64,000 nt of DNA, taken from positions 1-64,000 of the forward strand of contig DISW01000025.1 of assembly GCA_002422605.1 (NCBI GenBank), read 5' to 3'. Position 1 is the first letter of the stretch, and each line of letters begins with the position of its first letter. This DNA comes from Bacteriovoracaceae bacterium UBA6200. Lineage in GTDB: Bacteria > Bdellovibrionota > Bacteriovoracia > Bacteriovoracales > Bacteriovoracaceae. The notes under the pieces are model-generated. The model was not told where the DNA came from. It saw nothing but the letters and a program-made list of their open reading frames with translations, and made no database searches. The position numbers and the translations under genes are program-made. Positions 16,316 to 24,394 of this stretch are shown here, piece by piece.

Positions 16316-17095
16316 ATGAATATTGAAGGTAAAGTGGCCCTTGTCACCGGCTCTGGTCAAGGAATTGGACGGGGCATTGCTCTACGACTCGCCAAAGAAG
16401 GCGCGAATATTGGAATAGTCGACTTGAACGAAGATAAAATGATGGCAGTGGCCAAAGAGATTGAAGCCTTAGGACGGAAGGCGACTATTTTCCGTGCTGA
16501 CGTTTCTTCTCGTGACGAAGTTTTTAAAGCTGTTTCCCATGTGGAAGAGAAACTTGGAGGTTTTGATATCATGGTCAACAATGCTGGTATCGCTCAAGTA
16601 AAACCTCTCTTAGAAGTCACCCCTGAAGAGTTAGAAAAAATTTATCGAATAAACGTATTCGGAGTCTTGTGGGGCATTCAAGCCGCTGGGGAAAAATTTC
16701 TGGAGCGAAAACAGAAAGGAAAAATTATCAGTGCCTGCTCGATTGCCGGACATGAAGGTTATGAGATGCTGGGAGTATATAGCTCCACTAAGTTTGCTGT
16801 TCGAGGATTAACCCAAGCGGCTGCAAAGGAATTTGCAAGCTTCGGTATTAATGTGAATGCCTATTGTCCAGGAGTCGTCGGTACAGGTATGTGGACAGAG
16901 ATTGATAAACGTTTCTCAGAACTTACTGGTGCTAAAATTGGTGAAACGTACGACAAATATGTGGGCAACATCGCTCTAGGAAGAGCTGAAACACCAGAAG
17001 ATGTGGCGGCTTTTGTTTCTTATCTTGCTGGTCCTGATTCTGATTATATGACGGGCCAGGCGCCATTAATTGATGGAGGGATGGTTTATCGCTAA
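16316..17095 (+). CDS. Short-chain dehydrogenase, acetoin/diacetyl reductase type
   Basis: A 259-residue classical SDR. The NAD(H) motif is TGSGQGIG, the NNAG motif is present, and the catalytic Ser-Tyr-Lys are in SACSIAGHEG and YSSTKFA. The stretch NVFGVLWGIQAAGEKF and the late CPGVVGTGMWTEIDKRF resemble meso-2,3-butanediol dehydrogenase/acetoin reductase (BudC) more than FabG. Reduction of acetoin or diacetyl is thus likely, though not certain. AGGAGG lies six bases before the ATG. The deaminase gene overlaps its 3' end. Confidence 0.85.
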   Translation: MNIEGKVALVTGSGQGIGRGIALRLAKEGANIGIVDLNEDKMMAVAKEIEALGRKATIFRADVSSRDEVFKAVSHVEEKLGGFDIMVNNAGIAQVKPLLEVTPEELEKIYRINVFGVLWGIQAAGEKFLERKQKGKIISACSIAGHEGYEMLGVYSSTKFAVRGLTQAAAKEFASFGINVNAYCPGVVGTGMWTEIDKRFSELTGAKIGETYDKYVGNIALGRAETPEDVAAFVSYLAGPDSDYMTGQAPLIDGGMVYR

Positions 17096-17531
17096 TACAC
17101 ATCAAAAGTACTTAATCGAAGCTATTCAATTGGCCCAGAAAAATAAGAGCGAGGGTGGCAGACCGTTTGGTGCTGTTGTGGTTAGAGAAGGAAAGATTCT
17201 ATCTATCGGTGTGAATGGGATGGCAAGAAATCATGATGTGTCTTCACATGCTGAGCTTGAGGCCATCCGTTCGGCCACACAAAAACAAAAAAACGTTAAT
17301 CTCGAAGACTGTACGATCTATGCCAGTGGTCACCCTTGCCCCATGTGTCTGGCCGCAATTCTTATGACCAATATTAAAACCGTTTACTATGCCTTTGATA
17401 ATAGCGATGCGGAACCATATGGCCTTTCCAGTGAACAGACATATCTGAAACTTGGAATCGTTAAGGACAAGGTACCCCTTTTACTCATGAAATTGGATGT
17501 TGGCATCGCCGCTAAGGATGTTTACCTATAA
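17073..17531 (+). CDS. Nucleoside/guanine deaminase family (CDA fold) zinc enzyme
   Basis: A 152-residue deaminase of the tRNA-adenosine/guanine deaminase branch. Zinc ligands are the histidine of SSHAELEAIRSA (HAE, with catalytic glutamate) and the two cysteines of HPCPMCLAAI. Later residues (DNSDAEPYGLS) resemble guanine deaminase more than TadA. The substrate is not settled. The start is unclear: ATG 17073 overlaps the SDR gene by 23 bases and has no clear Shine-Dalgarno, while the GGAGG at 17075 sits just inside. Translation probably depends on coupling to the SDR gene. Confidence 0.85.
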   Translation: MEGWFIANTHQKYLIEAIQLAQKNKSEGGRPFGAVVVREGKILSIGVNGMARNHDVSSHAELEAIRSATQKQKNVNLEDCTIYASGHPCPMCLAAILMTNIKTVYYAFDNSDAEPYGLSSEQTYLKLGIVKDKVPLLLMKLDVGIAAKDVYL

Positions 17532-17544
17532 AAAGGAGTCATGT

Positions 17545-18444
17545 ATGGCAAATCCAGAAATAAAACCACAAGTAACTTCAGAACCCAAACCTCCATACTC
17601 CTCTCAGAAGCTCGAAAAACCGGGCCTAGAACATGAAATGGAGCAGAAGCCAAAGTGGCGTGCCCCTAAATACAAATCAGCAAATAAGCTCGAGGGTAAG
17701 GTGGCCTTAGTCACGGGTGGTGATAGTGGAATTGGCAGAGCAGTGGCCTATTTGTATGCACGCGAAGGAGCTGATGTGGCGATAGTTTATCTTCCAGAAG
17801 AAGAACAGGATGCTCTTGAAACTAAAAAGGCAATCGAGGATGAAGGTCAAAAATGTGTAACAATAGCAGGGGATTTAACAGATCCTGACTTTTGCCGGGA
17901 GGTCGTCCAGAGAACTGTTAATGAGCTCGGTCAGTTAGATATTTTAGTTTCGAATGCCGCCTATCAAAATCGCAAAAAAGATATTAGCGACATAACTGAA
18001 GAAGAATGGCGCCATACTTTTCAGACCAACATGGATTCTTATTTCTTTTTAACTCAAGCGGCACTTAAACATATGAAGGCCGGAAGCTCTATCATAGCGA
18101 CTAGTTCAGAAACAGCGATCGTAGGTTCAGAAAAACTTTTGGATTATTCTTCGACCAAGGGAGCGATTATTGCCTTCACTAAATCACTTGCTAATAGTTT
18201 GGCCGATAAAGGTATCAGAGTGAATACTGTGGCACCAGGACCAGTTTGGACTCCCCTTAATCCTGCCGATGAAGGACAAGGCCCTGAGGAAATGAAAAAA
18301 TTTGGTGAAAGTCAGCCTATGAAGAGGGCAGCCCAGCCGGAAGAGATTGCTCCTGCTTATGTCTTCCTTGCCTCAGATGCAGATTCTTCTTACATTAGTG
18401 GAATTGTCTTAGAGGAAATGGGTGGTTTAACAGCGGCTGCGTAG
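17545..18444 (+). CDS. General-stress-type short-chain dehydrogenase (YhdF/YdaD-like)
   Basis: A 299-residue SDR with the long N-terminal extension and the TGGDSGIGRA cofactor motif typical of the Bacillus YdaD/YhdF/general stress protein 39 group. The active site has SSETAIVG serine and YSSTKGAI tyrosine/lysine. The C-terminus SGIVLEEMGGLTAA fits the group. NADP(H) use and substrate are unknown. ATG 17545 is preferred to TTG 17497: AAAGGAG lies six bases upstream and the upstream deaminase ends at 17531. It closes the SDR-deaminase-SDR operon and is followed by a convergent tRNA gene. Confidence 0.88.
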   Translation: MANPEIKPQVTSEPKPPYSSQKLEKPGLEHEMEQKPKWRAPKYKSANKLEGKVALVTGGDSGIGRAVAYLYAREGADVAIVYLPEEEQDALETKKAIEDEGQKCVTIAGDLTDPDFCREVVQRTVNELGQLDILVSNAAYQNRKKDISDITEEEWRHTFQTNMDSYFFLTQAALKHMKAGSSIIATSSETAIVGSEKLLDYSSTKGAIIAFTKSLANSLADKGIRVNTVAPGPVWTPLNPADEGQGPEEMKKFGESQPMKRAAQPEEIAPAYVFLASDADSSYISGIVLEEMGGLTAAA

Positions 18445-18457
18445 AGGAAATTAAAAG

Positions 18458-18543
18458 TGGTGGCCCCCCCGAGACTCGAACTCGGACACCCTTGCGAGCG
18501 GCGGATTTTGAATCCGCTACGTCTACCATTCCGTCAGGAGGCC
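18458..18543 (-). tRNA. tRNA-Leu (anticodon CAA)
   Basis: Read on the minus strand the acceptor GGCCTCC pairs with GGGGGCC, followed by discriminator A and an encoded CCA. The anticodon stem GCGGA/TCCGC encloses TTCAAAA, so the anticodon is CAA (reads UUG). A long variable arm (CGCTCGCAAGGGTG) and T-arm CCGAG-TTCGAGT-CTCGG complete a class II leucine tRNA of 86 bases. Confidence 0.95.
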
Positions 18544-18668
18544 ATAGGCACTTATAATAATAAGTAGCCTCGTCTCCTGTCAATCACACAAGTAGCGCAA
18601 ATTCAAATTATGGCCTGTAAAGATTACAGAAAATGGGAGTATTTATGCCTGGTGTTCTCTCTACCAGT

Positions 18669-18680
18669 TAGTATGGGCCT
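18669..18680 (+). promoter_or_regulatory. -10 box for a leaderless transcript
   Basis: TAGTAT (18669-18674) ends six bases before ATG 18681 and no Shine-Dalgarno is present, so transcription should begin at or next to the start codon. The -35 region is weak. Confidence 0.5.
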
Positions 18681-19778
18681 ATGAAAAGAACACTTGCACT
18701 TACCTTGGCCCTAACAACATCTCTGTCGGCCGGTGCCGGCGAGAATTTTGGGGGTATTGAGCTTGATTCTTCAATACCTGCTACTCAAGTACGCACACTC
18801 AAAGAAGATCTGGGCTATCTGTATAGTAATCCGATTAAGGGTTTTGATGTGGACTTTCAATCCATGGCCGGGCTTTCTAAAGTCGATGGTCCCCATATGT
18901 ATAACTGGCTTTATAATCGGGTGAAGCACATTATTGGGCAGTCTTATAAACTGTATGGACGAAATATCGTAAAAAAAACAGGACACAGTTTTCCATCGAC
19001 TCCGCTTCCTCCTTCTCTTGCTAATAATACGAATCAGTTTGCGGGCATTATCATTATGTCCAATGTCGGAGCATCACTTTACGTGATGGGAAAAAAAGAA
19101 AAGAAATTAACTGGTATAAAGCTAGGTGGTAAAACTGTTTTTGCACTATCTCCAAGAGTGGGGATACTGCAAGTAGGGGAGGGGCTTTTCCTTGAAAGGC
19201 TCCTAATCAATAATGAACCAAACTCTGAAGCAAATAAGATTAAAAGATTAGGGACTATCTTTCACGAAGCTCGTCATGGTGATGGTCATTCAGAACATAT
19301 AGGTTTTATACACAATGCTTGTCCTCCAGGTCACGCTTTGTCGGGGTTTGATGCTTGTGAGGCTTCCGCTAATGGCGCTTATTCTTTAGAAGCGGTGGCG
19401 ACCAAGACACTCCTAGAGAATTGCCTTACATGTAATAATGAAGATAAAACGAAGCTTGAGGTAACCATTGCTGATGCTTTCTCAAGGGTGGTTCTTCGCT
19501 CGCACTTAAAAACGGAAAAGCAGCTACTAGAAGAAATTGCGACTTATCAAAGAGTGATTGATTTTTATATTGATTATCTTGTTAAAAATCCTGGTTCAGA
19601 GATGTCCGTTAAGGAGCTTGCCCGTCTGAAATCTAAAGTTAAAGAGTGCGAAGATCAGCTTCAGGAACTAAGAACACCTGTTTCAGCACAAAAATTAGAT
19701 GCAAAGCCGGAAGGGACTTTTAAAGAAGCCTCGGTAGAAGAATCTTCTCTTTTAATGAATCGGTCGTTAAGAAAATAG
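18681..19778 (+). CDS. Secreted putative zinc metallopeptidase with HEARH motif, copy A
   Basis: A 365-residue exported protein: signal peptide at 1-18, then a domain ending in the motif HEARH (195-199) with G202 and H206. This is HExxH-x2-G-x3-H, one residue longer than the metzincin signature. A cysteine-rich stretch follows (CPPGH, ACE, ENCLTC), then helices with coiled-coil character and a conserved tail LDxKPEGxxKE. Hydrolase activity is inferred from the motif only. End-to-end homologue of the protein at 48083. Its stop overlaps the possible GTG start of a partner gene, also duplicated there. Confidence 0.75.
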   Translation: MKRTLALTLALTTSLSAGAGENFGGIELDSSIPATQVRTLKEDLGYLYSNPIKGFDVDFQSMAGLSKVDGPHMYNWLYNRVKHIIGQSYKLYGRNIVKKTGHSFPSTPLPPSLANNTNQFAGIIIMSNVGASLYVMGKKEKKLTGIKLGGKTVFALSPRVGILQVGEGLFLERLLINNEPNSEANKIKRLGTIFHEARHGDGHSEHIGFIHNACPPGHALSGFDACEASANGAYSLEAVATKTLLENCLTCNNEDKTKLEVTIADAFSRVVLRSHLKTEKQLLEEIATYQRVIDFYIDYLVKNPGSEMSVKELARLKSKVKECEDQLQELRTPVSAQKLDAKPEGTFKEASVEESSLLMNRSLRK

Positions 19779-19780
19779 TG

Positions 19781-20314
19781 ATGAAGAAATTTGACGTTCT
19801 TATAATCATTTTAATACTCATAAGTGTTGCGAAAGGCATCCTGATCTTTCGTTCAGAAGATGAAAAGATAACACGAACCTCTGAAATTCATCTCCATAAG
19901 ACAGTAGAGAGGAGCGAGACTTCTCAGCAGGAATTAACGGTTCTTACTCGTGAACAAAGTTTAGATCAATCCAAATTTCAAGATTTCCTGGATCTGGAAT
20001 TTAAATCACTCCCTACCATAGATGATTTAAAAAACCTGACAGAGGAAGAAGTTCATTTCACTCCCGAAGCGGTTAAAGAAGCTGGTGGAGTCATTGGACG
20101 GATTCAAGATGAAGCTGAAAATGATTCGTCTAAAAGAATTCCGGCCATGAATTTTTTTAAGAATTGTGCTGAAGATCAAGAATTAGTCCCGGCCGTTCGG
20201 GCCGTGTGCCTTAATAAGACTTTAAAACTCATTCCCATTTGGCAAATTCCCATGCCTTTATCAGACGAACTGATCTCTCATGAAATCTCTGATCTGGCCT
20301 CCAAACTACCTTAA
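19781..20314 (+). CDS. Membrane-anchored partner of the HEARH protein, copy A
   Basis: A 177-residue protein of no recognised family. An N-terminal hydrophobic helix (about 6-23) would anchor it in the inner membrane with the rest in the periplasm. The conserved core contains LPTIDDLKNLTEEEVHFTPE, FFKNCAED, VRAVCLNKTL and IPIWQI. These recur in the protein at 49186. GTG 19778 and ATG 19781 are both possible starts, touching the stop of the peptidase gene, so the two are translated together. The paired duplication suggests the proteins work as a unit, for example enzyme and inhibitor or anchor. Confidence 0.7.
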   Translation: MKKFDVLIIILILISVAKGILIFRSEDEKITRTSEIHLHKTVERSETSQQELTVLTREQSLDQSKFQDFLDLEFKSLPTIDDLKNLTEEEVHFTPEAVKEAGGVIGRIQDEAENDSSKRIPAMNFFKNCAEDQELVPAVRAVCLNKTLKLIPIWQIPMPLSDELISHEISDLASKLP

Positions 20315-20320
20315 TCGAAA

Positions 20321-21730
20321 TTACAACATCGGAGCAATTAGATTGGTCGCGCGACATAGAAACTGCTGGAGGAGAGGTCGATTCTCATACTCCTTCGGAT
20401 CAATTCTCTGAGATACATTAAAGTCCGATTCCAACATGGAACCCACGGCCCCAATGACATCTTTTTCAGGAGATACCGCAAAGATTTCAAAATTAATTAA
20501 AAGTGAACGAGGGTCGAGATTCACTGATCCCACTAAAGCCGCTTCATCATCAATCAGCATGACTTTCTGATGAAGAAAGCCTGGTAGATATCGATAGAAT
20601 TCAACTCCTGATTTAAGAAGCCGTTCAACATAAACTTCAGAAGCATATTTAATGAGTTTATTGTCAGTATAGGAGGGGAGCAAAACCTTAACTTCCACGC
20701 CATTTATCGCCGCGAGAGCAAGAGTATAATAAAAACTTTCTGGTAAAACAAAATAGGGTGTTGCGATCCAGATTCTTTTCTTGGCGGCTTGAATGAGTGA
20801 AAGATGAGCAAGCAGGCAGTTCTCTTTTTCATCTGCTGGACCTGTAGGAAGAACCAGGATTTGTTTTCCATCTGTTATAGGGTCAGGAAGCCAATCCAGA
20901 TCTATGATCTCTTCCTTGGCCCAGTGCCAGTCTTTAAAAAAGGATAATTGTGCCGACAAGGCCGCGGGACCTTCTATTCTAAGTTGGGTATCACGCCAAG
21001 GACCCATGTTTTTCCATCTTCCTAGATAATCATCTCCAATATTGTGCCCGCCAAGATAAGTCGTTTTCCCATCTACCACTAAGATCTTACGATGATTACG
21101 AAAGTTAATTTGAAAATGGCCACCCCAGTTTTTCCAACTTGCGAATAGGTGGACATGAACTCCTGCCTTCTTTAACTTTTTCAAAAATCCTGTACCCAAT
21201 TTCGACCCGATTCTATCCGTTAAAAAATATACTTTTACACCGGACTTCGCTTTCTTTATGAGGAGATCCGCAAAACGGTTACCAATCTCATCAACCCGAA
21301 AGATGTAGACCTGAAGGAGGATGTACTTCTCGGCTTGTTCGATAGTCTTGAGCATGCTCTCAAAAGTTTCCTCACCGTTAATTAAAAGATTAACTTTATT
21401 ATGATCGGTGAACCCTAATGATTGAGTTTCATCAATGAGGTTTGATAAATAGGGCAGAGGGGCGACATGTAAATTAGTCTCGAGAAGACCCTCTATTTCT
21501 TTAATTTCTTTGCTCGCTTCACGATCGTAATGCTGACGCTGCTTGATATAGCCAATAAACTTTTTTCGGCCAAAAACCAGAAAGAAAGGAACCGCAACCA
21601 TAGGAACAGTTATTAGACCAATGATCCAGGCGACTGTTCCCTGAGGAGTACGCGATCTCCATAATGCGAGGAAAGCGCAGAATAAACCCACTAGGTAGAA
21701 TAGTGCAATCACAATAGTTAATGCATCCAC
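20321..21730 (-). CDS. cls: Cardiolipin synthase (phospholipase D family)
   Basis: A 469-residue inner-membrane enzyme joining two phosphatidylglycerols into cardiolipin and glycerol. Two N-terminal membrane helices are followed by two HKD catalytic motifs, NHRKILVVDG and HQKVMLIDD, each with downstream GG/GS-x-N (GGHNIGDDYLG; GSVNLDPRS). Length and layout match ClsA. The start is GTG 21730 with GGGAGG about ten bases upstream. It is the third gene of a minus-strand operon with an acyltransferase and an epimerase, pointing to phospholipid remodelling. Confidence 0.93.
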   Translation of the reverse strand: MDALTIVIALFYLVGLFCAFLALWRSRTPQGTVAWIIGLITVPMVAVPFFLVFGRKKFIGYIKQRQHYDREASKEIKEIEGLLETNLHVAPLPYLSNLIDETQSLGFTDHNKVNLLINGEETFESMLKTIEQAEKYILLQVYIFRVDEIGNRFADLLIKKAKSGVKVYFLTDRIGSKLGTGFLKKLKKAGVHVHLFASWKNWGGHFQINFRNHRKILVVDGKTTYLGGHNIGDDYLGRWKNMGPWRDTQLRIEGPAALSAQLSFFKDWHWAKEEIIDLDWLPDPITDGKQILVLPTGPADEKENCLLAHLSLIQAAKKRIWIATPYFVLPESFYYTLALAAINGVEVKVLLPSYTDNKLIKYASEVYVERLLKSGVEFYRYLPGFLHQKVMLIDDEAALVGSVNLDPRSLLINFEIFAVSPEKDVIGAVGSMLESDFNVSQRIDPKEYENRPLLQQFLCRATNLIAPML

Positions 21731-21746
21731 CAGACTGATTCCTCCC

Positions 21747-22700
21747 TTAACGAAGTTTTATTAACTCCAGGGTTTCTTTGATGTTAAATCGAAGAAAATC
21801 ATCACCAAGATTTTTCTTTAGATGAGAGTTAGAAATAAGACAAGAGAACTTTAAATAATCTAAGAGATAGTCAGGGACATTGATATTCAATTTCTTTAAA
21901 GCTTTATTCAGTCCACTCCCTAAAATCATCGGGAAAGGAACGGCTTTGGTATTAACAACATCTAATGCTTCCCGAAGAGATATGAAATCATTCCCTGCCA
22001 CATTATATGTGCCGGTTGGTAAATCCAGTGATCGGTAGAGAATATTGGCCATGTCGAATTCATGTATAAACTGAAAGAAAGGATTGTAGTCAATAGGGCT
22101 GATGGCCAATGGACCAGATAAAAATTTTGTCATGGAATTCTGAATTTGGGTTCCGACGATATTGCAAGGGCGAAGTACGACTGCTGAAATGCTATTTTGA
22201 TTTTTCCACATCCAACTTGTGCACATCTGATCCATTTCAACAACATCTCTTAATTCTGGGTGCCTGATACTTGCGCGCAGTGGAGCTTCTTCATTAAGAA
22301 AGATTGAATTATCTGGCATGGCCCCATAAACATGGAAGGTCGAGAGGATGATAACCTTCTTTACATGGGTACGTTCGCAGAGATCCAGGATGCGATTAGT
22401 TCCCATGACTGATAGATCGATTCGTTTTGCCAAAACATTCTGTTCATTAGATGAGTGACTAATTCGGCCAAGGTGATAGACAGCATCAAACTCGTTGTTT
22501 CGAAAAAGGTTTTCGAAATTCCCTCTTGAGTACTTCATACTGAGAGCTGTCAGGTTCTTAAGCGGAATGACTGTGGATACATCTCTCGAATCAATTCCAA
22601 TAATTTCCCAGTGAGGATTTTCGGTAAGAATTAGACGGGCCGTCATTTGGGCCAGTCCACCTGCTATTCCGATAATAAGAATTTTTTTTACTTCGTTCAT
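21747..22700 (-). CDS. NAD-dependent epimerase/dehydratase family protein
   Basis: A 317-residue extended SDR. The N-terminal Rossmann motif is IIGIAGGLAQMTARLI, an HLGRIS-type strand follows, and the catalytic region includes LSTFHVYG with serine and tyrosine in altered spacing. The YxxxK motif is not clearly present: the corresponding part reads RHPELRDVVEMDQM. The enzyme may therefore be atypical or bind nucleotide sugars without standard catalysis. Its ATG overlaps the stop of the acyltransferase gene, and cls begins 16 bases downstream. The substrate is unknown. Confidence 0.8.
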   Translation of the reverse strand: MNEVKKILIIGIAGGLAQMTARLILTENPHWEIIGIDSRDVSTVIPLKNLTALSMKYSRGNFENLFRNNEFDAVYHLGRISHSSNEQNVLAKRIDLSVMGTNRILDLCERTHVKKVIILSTFHVYGAMPDNSIFLNEEAPLRASIRHPELRDVVEMDQMCTSWMWKNQNSISAVVLRPCNIVGTQIQNSMTKFLSGPLAISPIDYNPFFQFIHEFDMANILYRSLDLPTGTYNVAGNDFISLREALDVVNTKAVPFPMILGSGLNKALKKLNINVPDYLLDYLKFSCLISNSHLKKNLGDDFLRFNIKETLELIKLR

Positions 22701-23584
22701 CTGTCTCTCTTCGCTTTAAACTCTTTAATCACAAATTGTGATATTGGCCTTCTAAGAGGATCCAGAAAAGGTCGTCGGTTCTTAAGCCCTGAGATCATCA
22801 TTCGTTTAATGGTATTTTCAATGTGAAAAACATTCTCTTTAATTTCTTTTTCTGTAGCTTCTGCTTCAAGATTTTCAGGGATAGGGATTTCTCTACCGAT
22901 ATAAATATCTATCGGTGAAGGCAAAGGAAAATAATTACTCATTATTGGTAGTGCAGGCACTTTAAATAATCTCGCAAGTTTTTTGGAGTGGAGGACAAAT
23001 GGAAACATTTCTTCAGCACCAATCACGCAAATCGGAAGAATTGGAGTTCGCTTTTGAAGGGCGATTCGATAGAAACCATCAGTGAAGGGCTGAAGTTTAT
23101 AATAATCAGTCGTGTTTTTTGAGATTCCTGGAACACCTTCAGGAAATACCAGAATGGATTCTTTTTTATCTATCAAAAAATTGCAGTTATTACGGTCACC
23201 CATAATGGCACCCATTTCTGCACTTAGTTCGCCTATGAATGGGAGCTGGGCCATGAAACGCTCAATCATGACTCGTAAAATTCGAGGTGGATCAACATCC
23301 ATAAGAAACGCGATAGTTATCATCATTCCATCAATAGGGAGCTGTCCTGTGTGATTAGAAACAGCAATGTAAGCTTCGTCTTTAACGTTTTCTGCACCAA
23401 AGACCCGGATTTTAAAATAAGAACGATATACTGGGACCAGTTTTCTTAAGGCCTTCTCACATACTTCAAGATTAAGACCCCATGGATCCTGATAATCCTT
23501 ATAACGTTCGCGAAGATAATGGAAAATTCGATTTATTTTAAGATCATCCTCCGGAGAGAGGAGTAAATTTTTTAAATTCAACAT
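22697..23584 (-). CDS. Lysophospholipid (1-acylglycerol-3-phosphate) acyltransferase family, PlsC-like
   Basis: A 295-residue acyltransferase. The catalytic motif is VSNHTGQLPIDGMM, an H-x6-D variant of the usual HX4D seen in the NHSG-x-P-x-D subgroup. The second motif is VFPEGVPGISK, and a later proline segment TPILPICVIG fits the family. It probably acylates a lysolipid at the membrane. TATCAT ends six bases before the ATG and there is no Shine-Dalgarno, so the operon message may be leaderless. It heads the acyltransferase-epimerase-cls operon. Confidence 0.85.
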   Translation of the reverse strand: MLNLKNLLLSPEDDLKINRIFHYLRERYKDYQDPWGLNLEVCEKALRKLVPVYRSYFKIRVFGAENVKDEAYIAVSNHTGQLPIDGMMITIAFLMDVDPPRILRVMIERFMAQLPFIGELSAEMGAIMGDRNNCNFLIDKKESILVFPEGVPGISKNTTDYYKLQPFTDGFYRIALQKRTPILPICVIGAEEMFPFVLHSKKLARLFKVPALPIMSNYFPLPSPIDIYIGREIPIPENLEAEATEKEIKENVFHIENTIKRMMISGLKNRRPFLDPLRRPISQFVIKEFKAKRDR

Positions 23585-23647
23585 ATCACGATGATAACCC
23601 GTGATGGGAGGTTACTCTAGCGAACAATTCTTTCAAGACTAAATAAG

Positions 23648-24310
23648 TCAGTTAAATCCGGCCATGTCACTATGACGTTTCACGAAATTTATGATGGAGA
23701 GTTCCACCTCGGAGATACCGTCACCTTTTTCTGCAGAGGTGAAATGAATCTGCTTCACCCATTTAAACTTCTTATAGATAGCAGGCATATGGGCCTTAAG
23801 CTTTGCCCGTTCGCTCTGTGTTTTGAGTTTATCAATTTTGTTAAATAAGACGTAGGTTTCAAGGTCAAAGCTTTTTATGTATTCATGAAAAACCATGTCG
23901 CTATCCTGCAATGGATGCCTGGAGTCTTGAACATTCAGGAGCAAAATCTTTTCACTGCATAAATTAAAGAAGGTATCGAGGAGGACTTGCCACTTTTGCC
24001 CCATTTCCTTGGAAACCTCTGCATGTCCATATCCCGGGACGTCAAAAAGATAAAAGTGTTCCAAAGATTTAGTTTCTTTATTCTCAACGATGAAATCAAA
24101 GATATTAATCTGCCGTGTTCGCCCTGGTGTTTTGGAAACTCTGGCGGTGGTTTTTCCGAAAAGGGCATTAATAAGTGAAGATTTTCCAACATTGGAACGT
24201 CCAATAAAGGCCACTCCATTAGCGAAGGTATGTTCATTCAACCATTGTTGAAGTTGTTCGACGGTATCAATCCCCATCAAAAATTCGGTTTTCCCTTTTT
24301 GAATTTTCAT
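23648..24310 (-). CDS. engB: Ribosome biogenesis GTPase EngB (YsxC/YihA)
   Basis: A 220-residue TRAFAC GTPase needed for large ribosomal subunit assembly. G1 is GRSNVGKSS, G2 includes the threonine of TPGRTRQIN, G3 is DVPGYG, G4 NKIDKL and G5 TSAEKGDG. Length is normal. The G1 serine-asparagine and the GYG after DVP are specific to the EngB group. It is alone between an acyltransferase operon downstream and a divergent AAA+ regulator. Confidence 0.95.
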   Translation of the reverse strand: MKIQKGKTEFLMGIDTVEQLQQWLNEHTFANGVAFIGRSNVGKSSLINALFGKTTARVSKTPGRTRQINIFDFIVENKETKSLEHFYLFDVPGYGHAEVSKEMGQKWQVLLDTFFNLCSEKILLLNVQDSRHPLQDSDMVFHEYIKSFDLETYVLFNKIDKLKTQSERAKLKAHMPAIYKKFKWVKQIHFTSAEKGDGISEVELSIINFVKRHSDMAGFN

Positions 24311-24394
24311 CCATCATTCCCGGTCTTTAGTTTTCTAACTTAGTCATTTTATCAGAAAAAGGGGAGAGCGTCTTTATTTTAAAAAGGAGTCTAC

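Noticed and set aside
18395..18583. 62-codon minus-strand open frame containing GMVDVADSKSAARKG
   Set aside because: This is a translation of tRNA-Leu itself, again a familiar false protein.
18458..20314. Possible mobile island inserted at tRNA-Leu carrying the HEARH cassette
   Set aside because: No integrase, no repeat of the tRNA 3' end and no change in base composition were seen.
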